From an uncultured Erythrobacter sp. (lineage in GTDB: Bacteria > Pseudomonadota > Alphaproteobacteria > Sphingomonadales > Sphingomonadaceae): a stretch of 64,000 nucleotides of DNA. The translations under genes were made by a program, and so were the position numbers. Positions 16,893 through 25,140 of the stretch are shown one piece after another. The stretch is from contig CANNBH010000001.1 in assembly GCA_947502815.1 (NCBI GenBank), positions 2,762,818 to 2,826,817 of the forward strand, read 5' to 3'. How positions within the stretch are numbered: the first letter of the stretch is position 1; each line of letters opens with the position of its first letter. The notes under the pieces are model-generated. The model worked only from the letters and a program-made list of their open reading frames with translations. It made no database searches and was not told the DNA's origin.

Positions 16893-18941
16893 GTGCCAGG
16901 CGGGCGAAGCTCGCAAGCGCCATTTACGCCTCCGCTTCGCCTAGTCTGGGCCGCGCTTTTATGTGCCCTAATCATTGGCGCTTGGCCAGCGCAGGCGCAA
17001 TCAAGCGGTCCCATCGATCTAGCGCAGCGCATCGAAGTGCCGAGTGTGCAAGCAAATGCAAACTACATCTACCCAGATGAAGACGGCGAAGACGCGACCG
17101 ATGCTACCGGGATTACGTCCAATCTGGATTTGGACGTTGCAATGGCGCGCGCCGCTTCAAATCGCGGGTTTTCGCTTGATCAAGTGCTTCAAGATCTCGC
17201 CCCAAATGACCAAAAATATGTCGATGGCACCTACTTACTTGGCCCATTCTGGGCGCAGGTTCGGTTGGTCAATACTAGCGACGATGATGCGCAATGGCGG
17301 ATTGATGCGCGCAATGCCTACGGACCACCGGTCCGGGCATATGCTGTTTCTGGGGACGATCCACCCGTTCTGATCCTCGACAATCGCTGGGTTGAAAACA
17401 GCATCGTACAGCGCATCCCTTACGAACGGCTTGTCGCATCGCGGATTGTTACCATCCCTGCTGAAAGCACAGTCGATGTATGGATTGACGCGAAATACGG
17501 CTTCTCGCTCGACACGACATTTCGGCTGGTGCGCGAGGATCGTTTCGTCGCCGACCGCCAAAGCGATGCGGCGCTCAGCGCATTGATGTTGGGCGCGCGG
17601 ATGGCATTGTTACTGGGCCTGATTGCCTTTGCCATGATCTTATCCGATCGCGCTGCGCTTTATTATGCTGGCTTCCACGCTGGACTGTTGCTCACCACCC
17701 TGTCCAACGCTGGGTTTGACAGCTTCTATGGCGGATTAAGCGAGATAGCGGGTGGCATAGCCTTTCGCGGCGTCTGGGGAATTACGCTCGTCTTCTATGC
17801 GCTCACGATCAGCTCGTTTCTCAATGCGCGCGAAACCCATCCTCGCTACAATCGCATTCTCGCCGTTTCGACGATCCTCGGCCTTGTTGCCATTCCAATC
17901 CTGTCTCTGTTTGACATCAACCTTACATGGCAAGCCACGCGGCCATTGGTGCAAGGCGCGATAATGCTGCAATTTGCGATTGTCGCAGCCTACGGGATCG
18001 TATGGGGTGTGCGCCAGAAACTACCCGGTTCGGGCTGGTTCTTGTTCGCTTCTTCGATGCTATTGGCAATGGCGATTTTGCAGACATTGGCTGCCTTTGA
18101 TCTTGCGCGAATTGGCGAATGGAAGGTCGATCATGGCTTCAATTTCGTCTTCACGCTCGATGGCGTTCTGTTCGCAATTGCGCTGGTGATCCGAGCCATC
18201 GGCTTGCGCCAACAGCGCGACTTTGCCGAAAGCACAAGCGACACACTGCGCGGGCAGCTCGCTGATGCAGAGCGCGATTACGGTCAAGCGGTCGAACTGG
18301 CCGAACAAAGACGCCGCGATCTGGCCTCGACTAGCCACGATTTGCGGCAGCCTTTGCTCTCTTTGCAGCTGGCGCTGGCCAAGATGGAAGGCGGTGAGAA
18401 CGCCGCGCAAGGCGTTTCATATATCGAGCAAGTTCTGGAACGAAATCTCAAGAATACTCGTCCAGCCGGCGCATCTAGGCATGATGTAGTCGAGAGAAAA
18501 TCGGGAAAAATTGCGGAATTTGCGCTCGAAAGAGCGCTCAGCAATGTCGTTTTGATGTTTGGAGAGGAGGCTGCAGCCAAGGGCATCCGGCTGCATTGTG
18601 CGTTCACATCAGCAAGAGTGACGGCCGATCCCGCCATCTTGATGCGCATCCTTTCCAACTTCGTGGCCAACGCGATCAACCATTCAGGCGGCGACCGTAT
18701 CCTTGTCGGAGTGAAGCAGCGCAGCAAGGGTGTGGTGGTTCAAGTGCTCGACAACGGCCGAGGCCTGCACGGGCAATCCGAAGCGGAACTTTTTGCTGCG
18801 TACCGTCACGGTCAAGCATCTGCGGGAGAAGGCTTGGGATTGAACGTGGTGCGCGAGTTGGCTCAGGGTGAAGGCTGGGCAGTGCGCGCCAGCAGCTTGC
18901 CCCGAGGTGGAGCTGTTTTTACGCTGGAAATGATGGCGTAG
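16893..18941 (+). CDS. 7TM-DISM sensor histidine kinase
   Basis: Inner-membrane sensor of about 682 aa. A signal peptide ends near AQA (residue 35). It is followed by a periplasmic 7TMR-DISMED2-like domain (about 60-215, with FWAQVRLVNTSDD and FRLVREDRF), seven hydrophobic helices (about 225-435), a coiled linker, a HisKA segment with phosphoacceptor His482 (STSHDLRQPL), and a HATPase domain with an NFVANAINHS N-box, DNGRG and GEGLGL. The GTG at 16893 is the last in-frame start before the signal peptide; it has no clear ribosome-binding site. The SHDLRQPL form of the H-box is typical of hybrid-like kinases paired with LuxR-type regulators, as seen here. Confidence 0.85.
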   Translation: MPGGRSSQAPFTPPLRLVWAALLCALIIGAWPAQAQSSGPIDLAQRIEVPSVQANANYIYPDEDGEDATDATGITSNLDLDVAMARAASNRGFSLDQVLQDLAPNDQKYVDGTYLLGPFWAQVRLVNTSDDDAQWRIDARNAYGPPVRAYAVSGDDPPVLILDNRWVENSIVQRIPYERLVASRIVTIPAESTVDVWIDAKYGFSLDTTFRLVREDRFVADRQSDAALSALMLGARMALLLGLIAFAMILSDRAALYYAGFHAGLLLTTLSNAGFDSFYGGLSEIAGGIAFRGVWGITLVFYALTISSFLNARETHPRYNRILAVSTILGLVAIPILSLFDINLTWQATRPLVQGAIMLQFAIVAAYGIVWGVRQKLPGSGWFLFASSMLLAMAILQTLAAFDLARIGEWKVDHGFNFVFTLDGVLFAIALVIRAIGLRQQRDFAESTSDTLRGQLADAERDYGQAVELAEQRRRDLASTSHDLRQPLLSLQLALAKMEGGENAAQGVSYIEQVLERNLKNTRPAGASRHDVVERKSGKIAEFALERALSNVVLMFGEEAAAKGIRLHCAFTSARVTADPAILMRILSNFVANAINHSGGDRILVGVKQRSKGVVVQVLDNGRGLHGQSEAELFAAYRHGQASAGEGLGLNVVRELAQGEGWAVRASSLPRGGAVFTLEMMA

Positions 18942-19149
18942 AATATTCTGGCAGGGCCTAGTTCACCATTGTTCCATTGCGATTTACGACGAGTTTTGGG
19001 CCGATTGCGGACAGGCAGCTCCAATATTGGAGAAACCGAAACGCCGTCAGTCAGCTAACCAACCAAGGCCTGGCATCTATTCCCAACGTATTGGGATGCA
19101 GCATTTTCTCCATACGTTGGCGATATTCGCAGGGAATTGGAATTCTACG

Positions 19150-19748
19150 CTCTTCTGTAGGGCCTCCAATCTACGGAGCAGAACGACGGCAGAACACAAT
19201 GCCAGAAGTCGAAATGCCAACCGGCCTCGATGAGGGCCGGACGTGCGACGTTTGCCCAAACGGTCGTCAAAGAGCTCCTCCATCGGCGGAATGTAGTGGC
19301 TCAAATAATAGGCATCCATGACGAAGGTCGCACCTTCGTTCATCAGCGCAACCAGTTGCGTTGAACCATAGACCGCCTCGTTTCAGCGCCAATGCAACCT
19401 GCTCCGCAAAATCGGCTCTGTCTTGTTCCGACTTGACGTTGTGAAGAACTTCTCTTTCGTGGACCGCATCAAACTCTTCTGCGAACGGATGTCGGCTGAA
19501 ATCTAGGCTCTCGCGAAACAGGTGGCCGGATTGAACGCTTGCATTCTTGGCAAGCTCAATGGCTTCAGCATCTGTAACAATTGCTCTGACATCGAAACCA
19601 CCTGCTACCAAAATGCGCGCCTCCAATCCCGTACTTCAACCCACTTCGAGAATTCTCGCTCCACCGGGCAAGTGCTCAGGAAAATCGCGTGCCGCTCCTC
19701 CTCAATCAGCCGCACCAGTTTAGCCAGCGTTTCGGTTGGCGTCTTCAT
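19150..19748 (-). pseudogene. Decayed class I SAM-dependent methyltransferase
   Basis: Beginning at the ATG at 19748 (MKTPTETLAKLVRL), the frame breaks near 19680, continues as LPGGARILEVG, and hits a TGA exactly where the Cys of motif I (VGCGTG) belongs. It then runs as STGLEARILVAGGFDVRAI and through EFDAVHEREVLHN to KRGGLWFNATG. A further frame change near 19300 leads to YLSHYIPPMEELFDDRL. At least one nonsense and two frameshift changes make it non-functional. The methyltransferase identity follows from the motif I context and EFDAVHEREVLHN. The C-terminal limit is approximate. Confidence 0.75.
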
Positions 19749-20040
19749 TTCGATCTCTGTGATCAAAGTGCATTCTTCGTGCCTTTCGAGTGTCTTATGG
19801 CAGAAATTAACCTTCTAGGCCCTGCACGAACCCGAAATGCATCAATGCAACAACCGCAACATGGCTGATCCAGATTCGAAGGCCGGTTTTGCGTCCAGCC
19901 GCTGCAAGTTTCTAATCGTGTTCACTGCAACAAAATCTGGCTCCAATAAGACTGATGCCACTAAAATCACATATGCTGGGACTGGGCTGTGCCGGGCGGA
20001 CGTATTCGCGCTCTTGGAAATGGTCTTGAGTCCAGGAAGG

Positions 20041-20757
20041 TCAGACCAAGCTTGGGGGCCATGCCTCGTCACCAAACTCGGCGAGGAGCCGTAGATATTC
20101 GGCATCGCGCACAATCAGCGAGCGGCCTTTGCGCGCGACGATTTCTTGATCTTCCCATTCGGATAGCAAGCGGCTGACATTCTCGCGTGCGAGCCCCGCA
20201 AACGCGCCCAAATCGCTTTGGCTGGGACTATGGAGGAGCGCGCCATCGTCTCGGCTTTGGTCGATTAATCGCACCAAAGCGCGCGCCAATCGGGGTCCCA
20301 TTGAGAAGGTGCGATCGCTTTCAATAACTAGGTTCAGCTGCCGAATGCGTTGTGCCAATTCGCGCATCACGCCAACCGCCGAAGCAAGATTGGTCGAAAC
20401 GGTTTCGAGAAATGCCTGCGCGGGAATGATGTAGACGATCGATGAGGCAGAGGCGGCGACTGTCGCCGTCCGGGGGCCGCTATCGAGCAATGCAATCTCG
20501 CCCACCAATTCGCCCGGCGAGCAATAGCTGAGTATGATTTCTCTGCCGCCTGCGCTTACGAAACTCACCTTGAGCCCGCCCGACACCAAATACACGGCGA
20601 AATCTCCTTCTTCATCGCCTTGGTTGATGACAGGTTCGCCGGCTTTCAGCTCTCGGCGCTTAGACTTGCGCAAGAGGTCATCCAATTGTTCCCGGCTGAG
20701 CGCCTTAAGCAGACCGCCAGGCGTGAGCTGGACCTGCGCATTATCCAACTTATCCAT
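20041..20757 (-). CDS. Crp/Fnr-family transcriptional regulator
   Basis: 238 aa. An N-terminal cyclic-nucleotide-binding-type beta-roll (about residues 20-130, with GDFAVYLVSGGLKV and GELVGEIALLDSGPRTATV) keeps the GE...R-T segment that contacts cAMP in CRP. A dimerisation helix follows, then a winged helix-turn-helix (about 165-225) with SQSDLGAFAGLARENVSRLL as the recognition region. No N-terminal Cys cluster is present, so an Fnr-type iron-sulphur sensor is unlikely. The effector is unknown. It stands alone, with a decayed methyltransferase downstream. Confidence 0.9.
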   Translation of the reverse strand: MDKLDNAQVQLTPGGLLKALSREQLDDLLRKSKRRELKAGEPVINQGDEEGDFAVYLVSGGLKVSFVSAGGREIILSYCSPGELVGEIALLDSGPRTATVAASASSIVYIIPAQAFLETVSTNLASAVGVMRELAQRIRQLNLVIESDRTFSMGPRLARALVRLIDQSRDDGALLHSPSQSDLGAFAGLARENVSRLLSEWEDQEIVARKGRSLIVRDAEYLRLLAEFGDEAWPPSLV

Positions 20758-20893
20758 CCACTCTCTCCTTCAGTTCCCGCGCGAGGATGTGCGGCGCCAA
20801 TGATACGATTCCAGCCGAGCACACTCACTGCTGAGAACATAAGTGACGCAATATTCAAAAAACGTGATGACCAACACATTTAACGACAGCCGC

Positions 20894-20998
20894 AGGGCTT
20901 AGAGCAGCCCCAAGTTAACAGTTTACCGAGGCGACCCGAGCGGAGGTTTTCCCTTCGCCAACTTGGCCCACACCTTAATCTAGGTGTGGGCCCTTTTT
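20894..20998 (+). ncRNA. Candidate structured small RNA ending in a terminator
   Basis: An intergenic stretch that folds compactly. GGGCT/AGCCC (20895-20899 with 20906-20910) makes one hairpin. CCAAGTT (20910-20916) pairs with AACTTGG (20960-20966), enclosing GGCGA (20930-20934) paired with TCGCC (20955-20959). Inside that are two mini-stems, CCG/CGG (20936-20943) and AGG/CCT (20944-20954). It ends in a strong intrinsic terminator on the plus strand although no plus-strand gene lies upstream. No open frame with a ribosome-binding site is seen inside. I do not recognise it as a known RNA family. The outer stem and the terminator stem share two bases, so they may alternate. Confidence 0.5.
20965..20998 (+). 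terminator. Intrinsic terminator of the candidate small RNA
   Basis: A 10-bp perfect stem GGCCCACACC / GGTGTGGGCC with an 8-base loop, followed by CTTTTT. Confidence 0.85.
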
Positions 20999-21101
20999 CG
21001 CCAAGATTGGAGATCGATGTTGGCAATGCGCAAACCAACCCCCTTTGCCTATCGGCAGCGATCGATCGCACGCAGTGAAGTTCAGAAAGGGAAATTACAA
21101 A

Positions 21102-21773
21102 ATGATATCTTCAAATAAGCCGAGCAAAACGCTGAGTCTCTTGAGCGCGGCGCCATTGGCGCTAATTCTGCCAGGGTGCGGCGATGCAGGTGGCATGATG
21201 GAAGCCGCTATGGGGGGTGGCACGATGAATATCTCAGAGGGTCCGGACATCTGCTTCAAGACCGCTTTTGAGAAAATCGGCTCAGATGCCAAGATCTTCG
21301 ATGCAACGGCGATGTTCAGCCCCGGAGAAGCGATCGATGCATCCGCAATAGGCGAAGCAGGCAGCGTCGTGACGTGTCAGGTGTCCTATCAAAACCCAGA
21401 CGACCCGCGCAAGTTGCTAGCCATCCAATATGCAGGTGCCGGAGCCGGAGTGTGGCAGGAGGAGATACCCACTGAGCTTGAGGTGGATGGCGCAGCTGAA
21501 GACTTCGCGCTGGAAGATGTCCTCATCGCGCAGAACGATATCGACGCGGCAGCTGCGGTCGCTCAACTGGATAATGCTGTCGCTGCGCTGGATGGGAAAC
21601 TGTCGGGCCATGCCGTGACCATGGTCCGCGTGCAGCGCAGTCGGTCAAACGGTGAGCCTTCCATCTTTGTTCAAATGCAAGGTCGCTTAGCGTCAAACGA
21701 TATTCAACAAGATGGCTATATCGAAACTTCAATTGATGGAGTTGAGATATATCTCAACCAGCTTACCGACTGA
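21102..21773 (+). CDS. Hypothetical lipoprotein
   Basis: 223 aa from the ATG at 21102, which has an AAGGGA site about 8 bp upstream; an open frame back to 21045 is judged non-coding. A hydrophobic N-terminus ends in a lipobox LPGC, so the mature protein should be lipid-anchored at Cys27. The mature part is acidic and Ala-rich, with two Cys (DICFK and VTCQV) that could form a disulphide. No family recognised. It is followed by a hairpin terminator. Confidence 0.75.
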   Translation: MISSNKPSKTLSLLSAAPLALILPGCGDAGGMMEAAMGGGTMNISEGPDICFKTAFEKIGSDAKIFDATAMFSPGEAIDASAIGEAGSVVTCQVSYQNPDDPRKLLAIQYAGAGAGVWQEEIPTELEVDGAAEDFALEDVLIAQNDIDAAAAVAQLDNAVAALDGKLSGHAVTMVRVQRSRSNGEPSIFVQMQGRLASNDIQQDGYIETSIDGVEIYLNQLTD

Positions 21774-21782
21774 ACTAAGAAT

Positions 21783-21811
21783 GGTGAGAGCGCGCATCTC
21801 GCGCTCTCACC
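21783..21811 (+). terminator. Hairpin after the lipoprotein gene
   Basis: A 12-bp perfect stem GGTGAGAGCGCG / CGCGCTCTCACC with a CATCT loop, starting 9 bp after the stop codon. There is no good U-tract, so it is a probable rather than a certain terminator. Confidence 0.65.
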
Positions 21812-22546
21812 CATATCGCAGATAGCCGTGCAATGTCGGGTCAAGATCAGGAGCAATGCCGGCTACGAGCAGTACCATCATGGCTTGGCAAATCGCTCGA
21901 TTACCTATCGGATTGATGGTATGCGACCTGTCTGTTGCGACATGCCTCGCTGCACAGACAACTGACCGGACCATGGCCGCTTAGGAATCTGCGATTGAGA
22001 GCTTCTATGACGCAATGCACGGCTAGCCGAGCGTCGACGATATTACCGATGCATCACGCTGCCTAGAACGGCGGGCGCCGCATACCGATATGCTCAATGA
22101 AGTCACTTTTCCATCAATTCCGACGTTGGCATTTGCGCAGCCGGTACGATGGCCCGCCGGCATCTGTCCAGTTGAATTCTTTGGCATAGGACATTGGGGC
22201 AATGACGCTTACCACAGTACTTACTCTGAAGCAGAGCGCAACTTCGCTCATGCTTTTTTGGGCGAAAGATCGGCGGCGCTAAGCTATTCTAAGAGACTTG
22301 GGAAAACCTACCGATCCGCTTCGCCGATCGGCGTGGAGCGCTCGGATTCTCCAACACCCGAAATCAAAGAATTAGGTCAGGAAATCGACCGCGGAGAACT
22401 TCGCTCATTTGAGGCGCGAATTGGTAGGCCAGTGCGTCTCCGTTCGCCCTTCGTCAGAATTCCATCCGTGCAAAGGCCCGGAATTACGGGCACAATTTCA
22501 GACGCCTCGGTAGAGACGACAGAAACCGGTGTTCGATAAGAATGAG
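21812..22546. other. Gene-poor stretch with a possible decayed reading frame
   Basis: No convincing intact gene. On the plus strand, beginning near 21973, the frame reads MAA, stop, ESAIESFYDAMHG, stop, PSVDDITDASRCLERR, and then stays open to 22539 (a 149-codon frame from 22090). Two early stops in an otherwise protein-like frame suggest a degraded gene, but I cannot assign a family and part of the frame may be chance. Confidence 0.3.
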
Positions 22547-22622
22547 TGGTGAGTCCTGCTGGGTTCGAACCAGCGACCTACTGATTAAAAGTCAGTTGCT
22601 CTACCGACTGAGCTAAGGACCC
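22547..22622 (-). tRNA. tRNA-Lys (anticodon TTT)
   Basis: Read on the minus strand: acceptor GGGTCCT pairing with AGGACTC, a D-arm with AGCTCAGTCGGTAGAGC, an anticodon stem CTGAC/TCAG around loop CTTTTAA giving UUU, a T-arm GCTGG TTCGAAC CAGC, discriminator A and an encoded CCA. 76 nt in total. Confidence 0.95.
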
Positions 22623-22752
22623 CCACGGGGAGCGCGGTGCATTGGGTGCGGCGCGCTTCGGAGCGCTCACCTAGGCAGGGTGCGCCGCCGGGTCAAGACG
22701 CTCAATGCATTGATGTGAAATTGGTTGCGAACCGGCGGACGTATCGCCCGCA

Positions 22753-24315
22753 TTAGTCGGCGTGAATAATCGCCCAATGCTCCAGAATTTCACGGTTGGT
22801 TGGGGACGCATCGCGCGCCTTGTCTGAAAGGGCCCTTGCCTCGGCAACAGCGCCGCCTTTCTCCCACAATGCCCACGCCAAAGTGTCCATAATCTCTGGG
22901 CTTGTGGGCGCTGCGGCAAAGGCTCGGCGGGCAAGCGCAACGGCCGCGTCATGCTGAGCAAGCTTCGTCTTCACAGCGGCGGCATTGTTCAGCAATGCGG
23001 GATCGTTTTTGCCCGCCCCATCGATCAATGGCGCATAGATTCGGTCTGCTTCGACCCAATCACCGGCGCGAATCGCAGCGCCGGCATCAAGCATTTGTTT
23101 TGCGATGGATGGGGCGTTGTCGCGCCGCTGTATCAAAGCGCGGATCTGCGCCGAATCGCCTTTGCCGGTCTCTTGCGACAGCCTCAACGCCAGCAACAGC
23201 CCTGCGCCGTCCATTTGCGGGTGATCGATCACCGGCTCAATCGCGGCCCAGCCATTTTCAAAGTCGCCCTGCTGTGCCAGCGAATTGGCCAGCACCTGCC
23301 GCGCCAACGGGTCACCGCCGGTGTCTTCTACATAATCGCTAAGCGCCATGGCTGCCATAGCGTGTTGGTCGCGCGCGGCATCAATGAAGCCGCGCAGTCG
23401 GGCAAATTCAGGTTCGCTGGAAAAGGCCGGCGGCGCTTGTTCGATCAGCTCAAAGGCGCGCGAGATTTCTCCGACATCATAGGCCATTTGCGCTGCAAAC
23501 AGCAGGCCGATGGGATGCGGTTGACCCGCTTCATTGGCTTTGTTGATCCAATTGCCAGCCTCCTGCGCGTCGCCACGATCGCGCGCAATAGCGGCCATAG
23601 CCAGCATTGCGGTTTGATGATTAGGACGCACGGTTAGGACATTTTGGAAATGCTCCTGCGCCATCACAGCATCGCGCATGCCAAGCCGCAATTGCCCGGC
23701 AAACAAATGCGCCTGCGGAACCGCGGGGCGCACGTCCAAGGCGGGCTGCAGCCGAGCAAAAGTTGCCTCTGCCTTACCCTGTGCCCACAGACGTTCAGCA
23801 TCAATCGTCACCAACCGTGGATCGTCGGGAAATGCCGCCAACCCACGGTCAAGCAGGTCAAACCCTTCCTCTGTTTCTCCGCGCGCAAACTTCAACCCAA
23901 TAGACGCGACATAGGCCATCGCATTGTCCATCAAGAGGCTGGCCACAGTGTCGCCAGCGGCTTCGAGGAAGTTGCCCATGATCTGCGCTTCGGCCAGTTT
24001 GGCACGGGCGAGAGAATAGCCCGGCGCGCTTTCCGGCACGCGTTCAAATTCAGCGATGGCGCGGTCGGAATTCCCCAATGCCATGGCTATATCGCCCGCC
24101 ATCATGCGGATGTCAGGGTTGCTGGGGTCGGCCTCTATCGCCTGCCCGATCAAATCGAGCGCGGTGCGCGGCTCGCTGTTGGCAAGGGCTTCTTGCGCGG
24201 CGGCATAGGGATCGCTTGGCCCGCTGTCGCACCCCGCCAGCCCTCCTGCCAGCACAGGGGAGATTACAAGCGCCAAAACAGCGCGCGATTGCCAAAAGGA
24301 TCGTTGAGTGGTCAT
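22753..24315 (-). CDS. TPR-repeat lipoprotein, PEP-CTERM-associated type
   Basis: 520 aa. The N-terminus is a lipoprotein signal with lipobox-like LAGC (Cys29). The rest is a chain of about 12-13 tetratricopeptide-like helical pairs (for example ALDLIGQAIEADPSNPDIR and HFQNVLTVRPNHQTA, ending with AFAAAPTSPEIMDTLAW). Such proteins are scaffolds at the membrane. It is divergent from a PEP-CTERM protein gene. PEP-CTERM systems include a TPR lipoprotein (PrsT), usually near 900 aa, so this could be a shorter relative; that link is inferred from neighbourhood and domain type. Confidence 0.82.
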   Translation of the reverse strand: MTTQRSFWQSRAVLALVISPVLAGGLAGCDSGPSDPYAAAQEALANSEPRTALDLIGQAIEADPSNPDIRMMAGDIAMALGNSDRAIAEFERVPESAPGYSLARAKLAEAQIMGNFLEAAGDTVASLLMDNAMAYVASIGLKFARGETEEGFDLLDRGLAAFPDDPRLVTIDAERLWAQGKAEATFARLQPALDVRPAVPQAHLFAGQLRLGMRDAVMAQEHFQNVLTVRPNHQTAMLAMAAIARDRGDAQEAGNWINKANEAGQPHPIGLLFAAQMAYDVGEISRAFELIEQAPPAFSSEPEFARLRGFIDAARDQHAMAAMALSDYVEDTGGDPLARQVLANSLAQQGDFENGWAAIEPVIDHPQMDGAGLLLALRLSQETGKGDSAQIRALIQRRDNAPSIAKQMLDAGAAIRAGDWVEADRIYAPLIDGAGKNDPALLNNAAAVKTKLAQHDAAVALARRAFAAAPTSPEIMDTLAWALWEKGGAVAEARALSDKARDASPTNREILEHWAIIHAD

Positions 24316-24448
24316 GGGGCTTCTTTAGCCGGAGATACTTAACGGCTCGTTTTCTCCCGCCAAAGCGTCGGAGAATTTTACATCGGCGCCCATCCCCCAA
24401 AAGCCGTTAACCACTGAAACCCGCAGAAACTCTGCGCTTCGCGCAAAG

Positions 24449-24465
24449 TGGCACGCCGTTTGCTT
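24449..24465 (+). promoter_or_regulatory. Sigma-54 (-24/-12) promoter of the PEP-CTERM gene
   Basis: TGGCACG-CCGT-TTGCTT matches the sigma-54 consensus TGGCACG-N4-TTGCW, with the invariant GG and GC separated by exactly 10 bases. It lies about 83 bp upstream of the PEP-CTERM start codon and in its direction. PEP-CTERM genes are known in other bacteria to be driven by RpoN with the PrsK/PrsR pair. Confidence 0.82.
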
Positions 24466-24481
24466 TAGTAAGTTTACTAAA
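24464..24481. promoter_or_regulatory. Palindrome overlapping the sigma-54 start site
   Basis: TTTAGTAA-GT-TTACTAAA, 8-bp perfect arms. It overlaps the end of the -12 element and the expected transcription start (about 12 bp after the GC), so it is placed where a repressor would act. No regulator identified. Confidence 0.5.
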
Positions 24482-24547
24482 TTTCCAAGCAATCGAGGGC
24501 GCTCCGATCCGGTTCGTCCATTCGAAAACACTCTCGGGGGTAAGTTA

Positions 24548-25060
24548 ATGCGTAAATTCACAAAACAGGCTGCAATCGCACTCGCAGCAACCAGCATGGT
24601 AGCCGCTGCTCCAGCATCGGCTGCGATTTTCGAATATGATATGTCGAACGGCGACGTTCTGACCATCGATACGGACACACAGACCGGAACATGGGTCGGC
24701 GATGATATCGACGTATCGTTCGAGAGCGCAGATTTCGCCACATTCGAAGGCGGCACCAATCCAAGCTTTATGTTCACGTTGAGCGACATGACCGGCACCC
24801 GCACAATTAACGGCACCGACTACACGCCAACCCGTGAAAACGGCACGCGTTTTCACCCATGGATGATGAAGACCACCAATGATGGCCGAATCAACCTGTG
24901 GTCATGGTGGGGCGATCCCGTGGTTGCTGGTGACTATGTTCGCGGCATTGATGATTTCCGCGTTGTGGACGTTCCAGCTCCTGGCATGCTCGGCCTGTTC
25001 GGTCTGGCGCTTGTGGCTCTCGGCCTTGGCCGTCGCCGCCGGAAAGCTGCCGCGGCTTAA
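24548..25060 (+). CDS. PEP-CTERM sorting-domain protein
   Basis: 170 aa exported protein. A signal peptide (residues 1-25, cleavage after ASA) is followed by a beta-rich, Asp/Thr-rich domain with several Trp residues (HPWMMKT, LWSWWGD). The C-terminus has the tripartite sorting signal: VPAPG in place of the usual VPEP, a hydrophobic helix (LGLFGLALVALGLG) and a basic tail RRRRK. Such proteins are processed by exosortase and are linked to exopolysaccharide or floc formation. A sigma-54 promoter and a palindrome lie upstream and a terminator follows. No exosortase is visible in the window. Confidence 0.9.
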   Translation: MRKFTKQAAIALAATSMVAAAPASAAIFEYDMSNGDVLTIDTDTQTGTWVGDDIDVSFESADFATFEGGTNPSFMFTLSDMTGTRTINGTDYTPTRENGTRFHPWMMKTTNDGRINLWSWWGDPVVAGDYVRGIDDFRVVDVPAPGMLGLFGLALVALGLGRRRRKAAAA

Positions 25061-25093
25061 GTCTCAGAACTGGTCCTCTGGTACTTTGTAAAG

Positions 25094-25123
25094 CGCCCTG
25101 CCGGGAAACCGGCGGGGCGTTTT
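25094..25123 (+). terminator. Intrinsic terminator of the PEP-CTERM gene
   Basis: An 11-bp stem CGCCCTGCCGG / CCGGCGGGGCG (one wobble) with a GAAA tetraloop, then TTTT, 34 bp after the stop codon. Confidence 0.85.
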
Positions 25124-25140
25124 CGCGTCTGAAGGATCCT

